This document shows, piece by piece, positions 8,909 to 17,185 of a stretch of DNA of 64,000 bases. The notes under the pieces are model-generated. The model searched no databases and had not been told where the DNA came from. It worked only from the letters and a program-made list of their open reading frames with translations. The stretch lies in contig QHVE01000019.1 of NCBI GenBank assembly GCA_003223455.1, positions 65,247 to 129,246 of the forward strand, given 5' to 3'. A program made the translations under genes and the position numbers. Origin of the DNA: Gemmatimonadota bacterium (GTDB taxonomy: Bacteria > Gemmatimonadota > Gemmatimonadetes > Gemmatimonadales > Gemmatimonadaceae). The number at the start of each line of letters is the position of its first letter. The first letter of the stretch is position 1.

Positions 8909-10150
8909 CTACACGCCGGCGTGCTCGCGAAGCTCTCGAATCTCGCTCGCGATCCGGCCGACATCCTCTGGCACTTCGAACGCAACCGCCGGCGCGCGCG
9001 CCTCATGGCGCGTGTTCCTCGCCAGCGCATCCTCCGCCTCGAACACCAGCTTGTTGAACGAGTGTGACGCGGCTGTGCCGGCGGCACGTTCGAGCCACGA
9101 TCGTGCAAGCTCCGACTCGCCCAGCGTCTGGTAGCCACGCCCGACGTGAAGCTCGAACTGGACGAGGAGGAGGGGAGGAAGAACCGCGTTGGTCAGCTGC
9201 TGCCGATAGCGCTCGAACTGCAGACGACCTCCGTCCTCCGCGGCGAGCTCCATCAGGTTGATCGTCGCGGTCCAACGCAGATACTGCTCGCGCGCCGTGG
9301 CGGCGATGAGTGTGAACGCATCGCGCGCGGCGGATTTTACGCCGAGTGCGCTGAACGCCGTTGCGAGGTCGTTCAGGATGCGCGCTCGCTCGTGCTCGCT
9401 CGCGCTCTCGCGCAGCGCGTCGTAGGCGAAGCGCACGGCGGCGTCGTACCGTCCCCTCAGGATTGCGACGTGGGATCGATCGTGCGTTGCAGCGGAGCGT
9501 ACCTCGCTCAACGAATGCTCGCCGGCCAGCGCCGCCGCTGCTTCAAGCTTCTCGTCCGCTGCGGGCAGGTTGCCCTTCTCGGCCAGGACCTTCGCTTCGC
9601 CGATCCGCGCACGGAGCTGCCCGATCAGGTCGCCGAGCTGATGCGCCACCTCGGCCGCCGTTGCGAACACTGCGGCCGCACTCGCCAGGTCGCCCATCTG
9701 GCGCAGGCAGTGACCCCGCCGCAGCAGAGCATTGACGGCGACCTCGGGATCCTCGGCAGTGTGTACGTGGGCCAGGATCGTCTCGTACACGTCGGCGCTC
9801 AGCGTCCACCGTGCGTCGAGATCGAGCAACCGCGCGTACGCCATCAACCGTGGGGCCACCGCGGGCAGGGCGCCACCGCGCGTCGACGAGGTCAGCGCTT
9901 CCACGACGCCGCCGAGCAGCGTACGGGCCGGCGTTCCCTCGGGCATGTCCTCGATCACCGCGCGAACGGACCGCACGCCCCAGCTATCCGCGGCCACCGC
10001 ATCCGTACCCTCTTCGAACCACGAGTCGACGAGTCGGAGCACGATCAAGCCCGCCGATATCGCACGCCAGGCTGGATCCCTGTCATCGAGCGCGGCCAGC
10101 TCGGTGAAGAAAGCCAGATGCCGTACGCTCTCTGTCGAGTCGGCGCTCAC
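8909..10150 (-). CDS. TPR-repeat protein, regulator-like
   Basis: A 413-residue cytoplasmic protein built largely of tetratricopeptide-type helical hairpins, for example around residues 140-190 (LLRRGHCLRQMGDLASAAAV, VAHQLGDLIGQLRARIGEAK) and 230-290. I see no helix-turn-helix, no signal peptide and no enzyme motif. The GTG start at 10150 is supported by a strong GGAGGT ribosome-binding site on the minus strand just upstream. It converges on the 45-residue lipoprotein and sits next to an AraC-like regulator and a single-domain response regulator. TPR folds of this kind often bind peptides or partner proteins; here that is inference. Confidence 0.75.
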   Translation of the reverse strand: MSADSTESVRHLAFFTELAALDDRDPAWRAISAGLIVLRLVDSWFEEGTDAVAADSWGVRSVRAVIEDMPEGTPARTLLGGVVEALTSSTRGGALPAVAPRLMAYARLLDLDARWTLSADVYETILAHVHTAEDPEVAVNALLRRGHCLRQMGDLASAAAVFATAAEVAHQLGDLIGQLRARIGEAKVLAEKGNLPAADEKLEAAAALAGEHSLSEVRSAATHDRSHVAILRGRYDAAVRFAYDALRESASEHERARILNDLATAFSALGVKSAARDAFTLIAATAREQYLRWTATINLMELAAEDGGRLQFERYRQQLTNAVLPPLLLVQFELHVGRGYQTLGESELARSWLERAAGTAASHSFNKLVFEAEDALARNTRHEARAPAVAFEVPEDVGRIASEIRELREHAGV

Positions 10151-10315
10151 GCGACCTCCGAGGACGCGGTCTGCAGAGAGAGATGCACGTTTCCCATCTC
10201 ACAGATAATCGGCAGAACCGCGTTGCGATTCGAGGGATTATTCGGACGGAAATACCCCTCTTTTCAGACATTTTCCACAGGAAGCGGACCGAGCGGTGGT
10301 GCGTATACCTTATAT

Positions 10316-10462
10316 GGGGTGTGGTGGTTTGTGGTGAGTGGTGAGTGGTGAGTGGAAACGGCCTCCGGAAGCAGTTAGCTCCCGAGGCCGTTTCCGCCAA
10401 CGCACCCAACCCACCAACCACTAACCTCCAACTTCCAACTTCCAACCTCCAACCTCCAACCT
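10316..10462. repeat. Nested palindromic intergenic element (element 1)
   Basis: Left arm (10316-10355) is G/T/A-rich without C and made of a repeating GTGAGTG unit. The core is a hairpin with a 12-bp perfect stem (10354-10365 with 10384-10395). The right arm (10398-10462) is C/A/T-rich, made of CTTCCAAC- and CTCCAAC-type units, and is roughly complementary to the left arm. It ends 3 bp before the stop codon of the minus-strand deacetylase gene. The core hairpin shares sequence with the hairpins at 1763 and 52905. It probably works in 3'-end formation. Bases 10151-10315 beyond it hold the TPR gene leader and nothing else recognised. Confidence 0.75.
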
Positions 10463-10465
10463 CTA

Positions 10466-11512
10466 TCACCTCGCGGGAGGCACGAACCTCGTCCCGTCCT
10501 TCGCGAGCTTGTTCAGCTGCCGGCTGATGTCGCTCCCGATCGCCTCGATCCGGTTGATGCTCTTCGGATTGAACTGCGGATCGTAGGGGCTGCGCGCCGG
10601 GCCCCCCGCCACCTCGAGCACCGCGTCGAACTTGTAGCTGTGCGTCTGCTTGGTCTTGGGATCGGTCCAGCTTCCCTGCCACGCCAGTGACCGGTTCTTG
10701 GGCCACAGTCCGTACGGCAGCGCCATCGTGCGGATCTTGTAGCCGGGTACCGCCGAGTCGATCCCCATCGCGTTGCGGGCGATCTGCTCCTGCACGACCG
10801 CGTCCGGATACTGGCTCAGCTTCGCATGCCAGAGCGTGTGGTCGCACAGCTCGAACCCCTCGTCGGCCAGCCACTTCACCTTCTGAAGCCGCCACTCCTT
10901 CTTCTGGCCTCCCCATTTGGGGTTGTCGCCGAAGAAGTTGTGCCCCGCCGCGCCACCGTTGAGCATGCAGAACACCGCGCGGTTCTTCCAACCGGGGTGA
11001 GTTTTCGCGAAGTCGAGCCAGATTCCCACGGCGCTCGTCGGATCGATCACGAGCTTGCCGTTCTGGTCGAGATAGCGGAACTGTGAATCGGACGCATCGT
11101 CGAACACGAAGACGACGGGCGCGGTCCCCTCCGGTACGTCGCGCCAATCCTTGTTCAGCATCTGCGTGATCGTGATCGGCCGGTAGCCGAGCTTGTACGT
11201 CTCCTCGAGATCGGCCTTGTAGCTGGCAGCGGTCCGGGTGTACAGCGTGTTCTTGTCTCCGCCGATCACGTGGTACTCGAGCACCGGGATTCGACCCTGC
11301 GGATTCGGCGGCAGCGCTCCCCCCGCGCTCCCGCTGCTGGCCGCGACCTCGCCCGAGGCGCTGCGCCCCGCCGCCGACTCGCCGTGCGTGCCGCTGTCGC
11401 TCGCCACGGCGCGTGCCGCAGCCCGCTCGGAGGAGCCTGTGCGAGTGGAGGCGGATTCTCCGCTGGTGCACGCGGCGACCAGCAGAACGACGGCGAGCGG
11501 AATGCGATCCAT
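10466..11512 (-). CDS. Polysaccharide deacetylase-family (NodB-like) lipoprotein
   Basis: A 348-residue protein. I chose the ATG at 11512 because it begins a lipoprotein signal (MDRIPLAVVLLVAACTSG); an in-frame start at 11668 adds 52 unrelated residues. A Ser/Ala/Gly-rich linker leads to a NodB-like catalytic domain. Visible motifs are FVFDDAS (the metal-binding and catalytic Asp pair), CDHTLWH (the HxxxH metal ligands) and RTMALPYG (motif 3, RxPYG). The family removes N- or O-acetyl groups from peptidoglycan, chitin-like polymers or exopolysaccharide. It would act anchored in the envelope. The substrate is not predictable. It is divergent from the penicillin-binding protein gene, consistent with an envelope role. 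Confidence 0.87.
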   Translation of the reverse strand: MDRIPLAVVLLVAACTSGESASTRTGSSERAAARAVASDSGTHGESAAGRSASGEVAASSGSAGGALPPNPQGRIPVLEYHVIGGDKNTLYTRTAASYKADLEETYKLGYRPITITQMLNKDWRDVPEGTAPVVFVFDDASDSQFRYLDQNGKLVIDPTSAVGIWLDFAKTHPGWKNRAVFCMLNGGAAGHNFFGDNPKWGGQKKEWRLQKVKWLADEGFELCDHTLWHAKLSQYPDAVVQEQIARNAMGIDSAVPGYKIRTMALPYGLWPKNRSLAWQGSWTDPKTKQTHSYKFDAVLEVAGGPARSPYDPQFNPKSINRIEAIGSDISRQLNKLAKDGTRFVPPAR

Positions 11513-11730
11513 TTCCGACCTACGGGGTGACAAGAGGACGGGAGGCAGGCGTGCCCATCGAGGATAACGGGGCAGATTGTGCTCCGCATCCTTCGCGGCC
11601 GGAAACCTGCTTCCGCAGCACCCGTACCAGTCATTGTAGCTCACCGAGCGCCCTGTGCCCCAGCTCACTCGCCGCTTGAACGACAGGATCGCCGTGCTGC
11701 GCGAGCGTTCGCGACCCCGCCCGAACCTGG

Positions 11731-13830
11731 ATGCGCCGTCAGTGGCGTCCGCTCACCGCGCTCGCGCTCGCCTGCGTCGGCGTCGTGCTGTTCGACGCGT
11801 GGCTGTCGACCTGTGGCTTCTCCGGCTGTCCCACGCGCGGGGAGATCAGGGCATTTCGGCCCGGCGAAGGGGGCCGGATCCTCGATCGAGGTGACCGCTT
11901 CCTTGGCCGCATCGCGATCGTGCGCCGTGTCAACGTTCCGATCGACGCGATCCCGTTGCACGTGCGACAGGCATTCCTCGCCACGGAGGACCGTCGCTTC
12001 TACGAGCACAATGGGCTCGACTGGCGTGGTCTCTTCCGCGCGACCGCCGCGAACGTGCGACATCTCGGCGTCCGCGAAGGCTTCAGCACGATCACCATGC
12101 AGGTGGCGCGCAACTCCTTCCTCGTGAAGATGCGCGGCGGTCGCACGATGCGCCGCAAGCTGATGGAGCTCCGCCTCACGCGCCTCATCGAGGGCGAGCT
12201 CACGAAGGACCAGATCCTCGAGCTGTACCTCAACCTGATCTACCTCGGCAACGGCATGAATGGCGTCGAGGCCGCGAGCCGCGACCTGTTCGGCAAGAGT
12301 GTGTCGAAGCTCTCGATCGCCGAAGGTGCGGTGCTCGCCGCGCTGCCCAAGGGGCCGAGCGCGTACACACCGCGCGATCACCCCGACCGCGCGCTGCGTC
12401 GGCGCAACCTCGTGCTGTCTCTCATGGCAGAGGAGGGATACATCACGCGCGGCGAGGCCTCGACGGCGGCGCAGCAGCGACTCGCGATCGCCGAGGACGA
12501 GTGGCGTCCCGATACCGGCAACGAGCCGCTCGCGCTCGACGCCGTGCGCGTCTTCATCGACTCGATCCTCCCCGATGCGCTGCAGGAGGGCGACGTCACG
12601 GTCTACACCACGCTCGATCTCACCGCGCAGAAGGCGGCCGACCGCGCCGTGCTCCGCCAGGCCGCGCTCGTGAGTCGCGAGACGCAGAATTCTGGCGAAC
12701 GACTCACGGAGCCCGCGCAGGGTGCGCTCGTCGCGATCGATCCACGCTCCGGCGACATCCGCGCCCTCGTCGGTGGCCGGCGCAGCAAGAAGGGCTTCAA
12801 TCGCGCGTTCCGCGCGCGGCGTCAGCCTGGATCGGCGTTCAAGCCGTTCGTCTACGCCGCTGCACTCCGCGCTGGGATGACCCCGGCGACACTCGTCGAC
12901 GACGAGCCGGTGGAAGTCACCCAGGGCCGCAACGTGTGGCGGCCGGCGAACTATGAAGGCTCGTACCTCGGCACCATCACGCTCACCAAGGCGCTCGCCG
13001 TGTCGTCCAACGCGGCGGCAGTGCGCGTGAGCCAGACGGTCGGCATTCCGACCGTCATCCAGGCGGCGCGCCGCAACGGCATCTCCAGTCCGCTCCCCAG
13101 CTATCCCGCCATCGCGCTCGGCGCGGTGGACGTCACACCGCTCGAGCTGGTGGCGGCGTACGCGCCGTTCGCCAACGGCGGACTGCGCGTGCACCCGCGG
13201 CTCGTGCGCCGCATCGAGTCGGCCGACGGGACGGTGCTGTGGGCCGCCGAGACCGTGCCGCCCGACACGGTGATGGATCCGCGCGATGCATATCAGCTCA
13301 CGTCGATGCTGCGATCGGTGGTCGACAACGGCACGGGGCGCACGGTGCGCGATGCGGGCGTGCGCGGACCGGTGGCCGGCAAGACGGGGACGACCAACAA
13401 CGCGGCCGACGTCTGGTTCGTCGGCTACACCCCGTCACTCGTCGCCGGTGTCTGGTTCGGCTACGACACGCCCAAGCAGATCGCGCCCCACGCGTCGGGC
13501 GGTCATCTCGCCGCACCCGCGTGGGCAGACTTCTACCTCAGCGGCTGGCACGAGCCGGCATCCTCGGCGGAAGGCTGGAGGCCTCCCGCCGGGATGACGA
13601 TGCGGCTGATCGATCCGGGCACGGGCATGCTCGCCAACGAGTGGTGCCCCGTGAAGAAGCGCGAATACTTCAAGCCGGGCACCGAGCCGACCGAGACCTG
13701 TAACGTGCACACGGAGCCGACCTTCCAGGAGGAGCAAGCTCCGATCGACACCGGCCCGCGCCCCCGCGACCCGATCGAGCGCGGCGTGGATGGAATCGGG
13801 AAGGTGTTGCGGAAGATCTTCCGGTTCTGA
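11731..13830 (+). CDS. Class A penicillin-binding protein (transglycosylase/transpeptidase, PBP1A type)
   Basis: A 699-residue bifunctional peptidoglycan synthase. A single N-terminal membrane anchor (LTALALACVGVVLFDAWL) precedes the GT51 glycosyltransferase domain with its catalytic Glu in ATEDRRFYEH (E86) and the conserved GFSTITMQVARNSFL and LYLNLIYLGNG motifs. The transpeptidase domain has the acylated Ser in GSAFK (S368, K371), SSN (425-427) and KTGTT (551-555). All catalytic residues are present. It ends in a short basic tail. It polymerises and cross-links murein on the periplasmic side. It is divergent from the deacetylase lipoprotein with ~220 bp between starts. Confidence 0.95.
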   Translation: MRRQWRPLTALALACVGVVLFDAWLSTCGFSGCPTRGEIRAFRPGEGGRILDRGDRFLGRIAIVRRVNVPIDAIPLHVRQAFLATEDRRFYEHNGLDWRGLFRATAANVRHLGVREGFSTITMQVARNSFLVKMRGGRTMRRKLMELRLTRLIEGELTKDQILELYLNLIYLGNGMNGVEAASRDLFGKSVSKLSIAEGAVLAALPKGPSAYTPRDHPDRALRRRNLVLSLMAEEGYITRGEASTAAQQRLAIAEDEWRPDTGNEPLALDAVRVFIDSILPDALQEGDVTVYTTLDLTAQKAADRAVLRQAALVSRETQNSGERLTEPAQGALVAIDPRSGDIRALVGGRRSKKGFNRAFRARRQPGSAFKPFVYAAALRAGMTPATLVDDEPVEVTQGRNVWRPANYEGSYLGTITLTKALAVSSNAAAVRVSQTVGIPTVIQAARRNGISSPLPSYPAIALGAVDVTPLELVAAYAPFANGGLRVHPRLVRRIESADGTVLWAAETVPPDTVMDPRDAYQLTSMLRSVVDNGTGRTVRDAGVRGPVAGKTGTTNNAADVWFVGYTPSLVAGVWFGYDTPKQIAPHASGGHLAAPAWADFYLSGWHEPASSAEGWRPPAGMTMRLIDPGTGMLANEWCPVKKREYFKPGTEPTETCNVHTEPTFQEEQAPIDTGPRPRDPIERGVDGIGKVLRKIFRF

Positions 13831-13846
13831 GGGCTCCGCGCTGCGC

Positions 13847-15115
13847 CTAGAGCACCCCGAGCCAGTCTCGCCGCGCACCGTCGTACCCCGGAAACAGCAC
13901 ATCCAGCCTCTTCGCCCCTAGCTGCTTCGCCGCCACCTCGGAGAACACCGCGCGGAAATCGGTCGTGAGCGCGAGGTCGCGTCCTTCGTTGAGCTGTTCG
14001 GGCTCGAGACCGGGCCACTTACCGTACACCTTCCCGCCCTTCACGTCGCCGCCGATCACGAACAGCGCGCCGGCGTGACCGTGGTCGGTGCCGCCGCTCC
14101 CGTTCTGGCGGGCCGTGCGTCCGAACTCCGACATCGTGAGGATCGTGACGTCGCCCATGCGGTCGCCGAGGTCCGTGACGAGCGCCGCGATCGAGCGCGC
14201 GAAATCGCCAAGCCGGAGCGCGAGCTGGCCCGTCGCCCCACCCTGATTGACGTGCGTGTCCCAGCCGCCCACGTCGGCGAACGCGACCTCCAGGCCGACG
14301 TCCGCCTTGATGAGCTGCGCGATCTGCTTCAGGCGCTGACCGAACTGCGACGCGGGATACTCGGCACCGTCGCGGGGCGCATACTGCCGAGGGTTGGCCG
14401 CGCGGAGAATCTTCACCGCCTCGAACATCTCGCCCCCCGCGGCGTGCACCACATCCGCGCTTCCCGTGCGGTACAGTGCCTCGAGCCGGTCGACGGCGGG
14501 TCCACTCGCCCGCACGCTGAACTCGTCGAGGGAGCTCATGGCGATGGTCGCCTGCGGTCCCTCGAGAATGCGCGGCGTCTGCTCGGTCATCGAGACGGCG
14601 CGGAACGGCGCTGACGCGGCATCGTGCGCGCAGCCGGCCTCGCAGGTGCCGCGCACCGCGAGGCAGCGATTGAGCCAGCCGTCGCGCGTCGACTTCAGGT
14701 CCGGAGTTCCCGTCTCCATGTAGTCCTGCGCATCGAAATGGGAGCGTGTGCTGCTCGGGCTGCCCACCGCGTGAATGGGCGCAAGCAGGCCGCGGTCCCA
14801 GAGTGGCTTCATCGGCGCGAGGGCGGGGTGTAGCCCGAAGAATCCGTCGAGATCGACCGCGCCTGCCACGCCGCCCGCCGACGTCGGTCGCGGGATCGCG
14901 ATGCTGGGACGCAGTCGGTAGTACGCCGCTTCACCGTGCGGCACGACGACGTTCAGCGCGTCTGCCGCCCCGCGCTGGAAGAGGCAGATCAGCGTGCGCC
15001 CGCGCGTGTTGCCACCGATGGACGCGCCGCGCAGGAGCTCCGCCCCGTACGCCGTGCGGCGCAGGAAGCTCGGGCTCAACCCCATCGTGACGAGCGCCAT
15101 CGCTCCGGACTTCAT
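13847..15115 (-). CDS. DUF1501 family protein, probably exported
   Basis: About 422 residues of the DUF1501 (sulfatase-like, alkaline-phosphatase-superfamily fold) family. Recognisable segments are LICLFQRGAADALNVVVPHG, HPALAPMKPLWDRG, DVGGWDTHVNQGG, LTMSEFGRTARQNGSGGTDH and the HGHAGALFVIGG stretch. Family members normally begin with a twin-arginine or similar export signal and are encoded beside DUF1800 genes, as here. The ATG at 15115 gives MKSGAMALVTMGLSPSF; an in-frame GTG at 15121, or a CTG overlapping the DUF1800 stop (which would add LTDTPRVF before the Met), would give a longer and more typical leader. Biochemical activity of this family is not established. Confidence 0.87.
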   Translation of the reverse strand: MKSGAMALVTMGLSPSFLRRTAYGAELLRGASIGGNTRGRTLICLFQRGAADALNVVVPHGEAAYYRLRPSIAIPRPTSAGGVAGAVDLDGFFGLHPALAPMKPLWDRGLLAPIHAVGSPSSTRSHFDAQDYMETGTPDLKSTRDGWLNRCLAVRGTCEAGCAHDAASAPFRAVSMTEQTPRILEGPQATIAMSSLDEFSVRASGPAVDRLEALYRTGSADVVHAAGGEMFEAVKILRAANPRQYAPRDGAEYPASQFGQRLKQIAQLIKADVGLEVAFADVGGWDTHVNQGGATGQLALRLGDFARSIAALVTDLGDRMGDVTILTMSEFGRTARQNGSGGTDHGHAGALFVIGGDVKGGKVYGKWPGLEPEQLNEGRDLALTTDFRAVFSEVAAKQLGAKRLDVLFPGYDGARRDWLGVL

Positions 15116-15135
15116 GAACACTCGGGGCGTGTCCG

Positions 15136-16965
15136 TCAGCGGCGCTGGAACTCTGGCGCGCCGATGGCGAGCCCCACCACCTGTGCAAGCCCTTCGAGCT
15201 GCACCGGGCGGCCAAGCAACGCGGGTCGCGCACCGAGCCGCCCCCGCGGGCCCTCCTGCATCGTCATCATCTGCTCGTCGTCGCTCGACTCGGTCATCGG
15301 CGTCGCCGCACTCCCTGCTCCTTCCGCCGCGAGCTTCGAGGCGAGCGGGTTCTCGCCCTTGATCAGGATGTCGCGCGTGTCGGGCGACGCCTGACCGCCG
15401 AGGAAGGCCGAGACGACGGCATCCACCTGCTGCTCGCGCGGTGCCGTGCGCAGACGCGCCGCGTCGGGCCATTGCGCGACGCTCGCGCCGGGAATGCGGC
15501 CACCGGCGAGCGCGAGCCCGAAGTTGATGCGATTGAGGATCGCGCCCGCGTTGATCCACGCGTCGCCCGTCTCCGGCCAGCCGTTCGGGGCCTGGTGTCC
15601 GAAGATCGGCGCACCGAGAAAGGCCACGAGCTGCGCCGAGCGGGGCGTGGTGTCGGGCCGCGCACCGACCGCACGTAGCGCCGACGCGACGAGCTCGAAC
15701 GGGCTCTTCACCTTGGCACGATACGCCGCGCGGCTGAAGAACTCCGGGCTCGTCACGATCGTGCGGACCGTCTCGCGGATGTCGCCGTCGGTTCGGCGGA
15801 ACGTCGCGGCGGCGCGTTCCACGAGCGCCGCCGGTGGATCGTCGCTCACGAAGCGAATCGCCAGCTTGCGCGCGATGAACCGCGCCGTGGCTGGATGCCG
15901 CGCCACGATGTCGAGGACCTCCTCGCCGTCCTCGATGCCGCGACCCGCCGCGAGGCGGTGACCCAGCACCACCTTCGCGTCCGCGTCGTGGATCTCCGGG
16001 CGGAAGACGAAGCCGGCTCCCTGGCGCGGATTCATCGTCCATCCGGTGAGCGCCCGCGCGACCTCCACGACGTCGTGCTGCGTGTAGCCGCCGTCGACGC
16101 CGAGCGTGTGCAGCTCCAGCAGCTCTCGGGCGTAATTCTCGTTCAGGCCGCGCGCGCGGCCCGCGGGACGCATGCGCGCCAGTCGAGTGCTGCGGAGCGG
16201 CGTGTGCGTCGAGTCCACCGTGCTCTGAAACTGATCGAGATAGAACAGCATCGCGGGGCTCTTCGCCACGGCGCCGAGCAGGTCGCGGAACCTGCCGAGC
16301 GCGCGCGGACGGATCACGTCGCGGTCGTAGGCCGGCACGTAGATGCGCGTCTGCCCCTTGCCGGTATAGACGGAGAAATGGTTCTCCCAGAAATCCGTCA
16401 TCACCTCATCGAGCTGTCGCTCGCTCGCCACGGCGCGCGTCAGCTTCACGGCCTGGACGTCGCCGACGACGCGGCGTGCTCGGCGGAGCTGCTCGCGAAG
16501 CTGCGGGTCGTCGCGTAGCGCGTCGGCGCGCAGCTCGCGCTTGTTGGCCGTGTCCCCCTGCTGCGCCGCCTGCCGGGCCCGTTGGCGGATCGCCTGCTGA
16601 CCCGCCTGCGCGAGCACGACGAGCTCGCGCGTGTCGGCGTGATACGTCTCGAACGACGAAGCGACGAGCGCGTCGACCGACGAGTCGTCGATCCGGCTGG
16701 GCGCGAGCTGGAGCGCGATCCATTGATCGACCCCCATGGCACGCACGCGGGCCACATCGCCGGGGCGGGGGCCGAATCCGAGGCGATCGAGCGCGTGGCG
16801 GACCTGCTGGTCGGTGGTCTGCTCGCGCGGCTCCGTGGGCGCGACGACCAGGAGCGGGGCCGGCGATCCATCCGACGAGCTGTGGGGCGCGCTGCGTCCC
16901 GCCGGGGCGCACGAGACGCCGACGGCCAGCGCGGACAGAGCGAGAAGGCGTGGAAGTTGGCGCAT
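15136..16965 (-). CDS. DUF1800 family lipoprotein
   Basis: A 609-residue protein with a lipoprotein-type leader (LLALSALAVGVSC, Cys at 19). The DUF1800 core is clear: QVRHALDRLGFGPRPGDV near the start, MTDFWENHFSVYTGKG, GLNENYARELLELHTLGVDG, VARALTGW and the C-terminal PNGWPETGDAWINAG and INFGLALA segments. DUF1800 and DUF1501 genes are almost always adjacent and the products are thought to act together at the cell surface, although no reaction is established. The DUF1501 start lies about 20 bp downstream of this stop, so translation is probably coupled. An Arg/Gln-rich helical insert at about 120-160 is notable. Confidence 0.87.
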   Translation of the reverse strand: MRQLPRLLALSALAVGVSCAPAGRSAPHSSSDGSPAPLLVVAPTEPREQTTDQQVRHALDRLGFGPRPGDVARVRAMGVDQWIALQLAPSRIDDSSVDALVASSFETYHADTRELVVLAQAGQQAIRQRARQAAQQGDTANKRELRADALRDDPQLREQLRRARRVVGDVQAVKLTRAVASERQLDEVMTDFWENHFSVYTGKGQTRIYVPAYDRDVIRPRALGRFRDLLGAVAKSPAMLFYLDQFQSTVDSTHTPLRSTRLARMRPAGRARGLNENYARELLELHTLGVDGGYTQHDVVEVARALTGWTMNPRQGAGFVFRPEIHDADAKVVLGHRLAAGRGIEDGEEVLDIVARHPATARFIARKLAIRFVSDDPPAALVERAAATFRRTDGDIRETVRTIVTSPEFFSRAAYRAKVKSPFELVASALRAVGARPDTTPRSAQLVAFLGAPIFGHQAPNGWPETGDAWINAGAILNRINFGLALAGGRIPGASVAQWPDAARLRTAPREQQVDAVVSAFLGGQASPDTRDILIKGENPLASKLAAEGAGSAATPMTESSDDEQMMTMQEGPRGRLGARPALLGRPVQLEGLAQVVGLAIGAPEFQRR

Positions 16966-17185
16966 GCGTCGCCGGCCTGTGTCGCAAGGAGAGAATGGTG
17001 GCTCGCCCGTTGGACGCTCGAGAACGGGCGAGGTTAACGCTGAAGTGGGTCGGTGGTGAAGTGGTGATCAGGTTAGCACCGAACGCCCGGAGCCCGAACG
17101 GCCCGGCTTGCCATTCGCATACCCGTGCCCCTACGGTTGAGTGCCGCCGGCGTCGCTGCCGCCGCACTTCGACGCTCCACGACGT

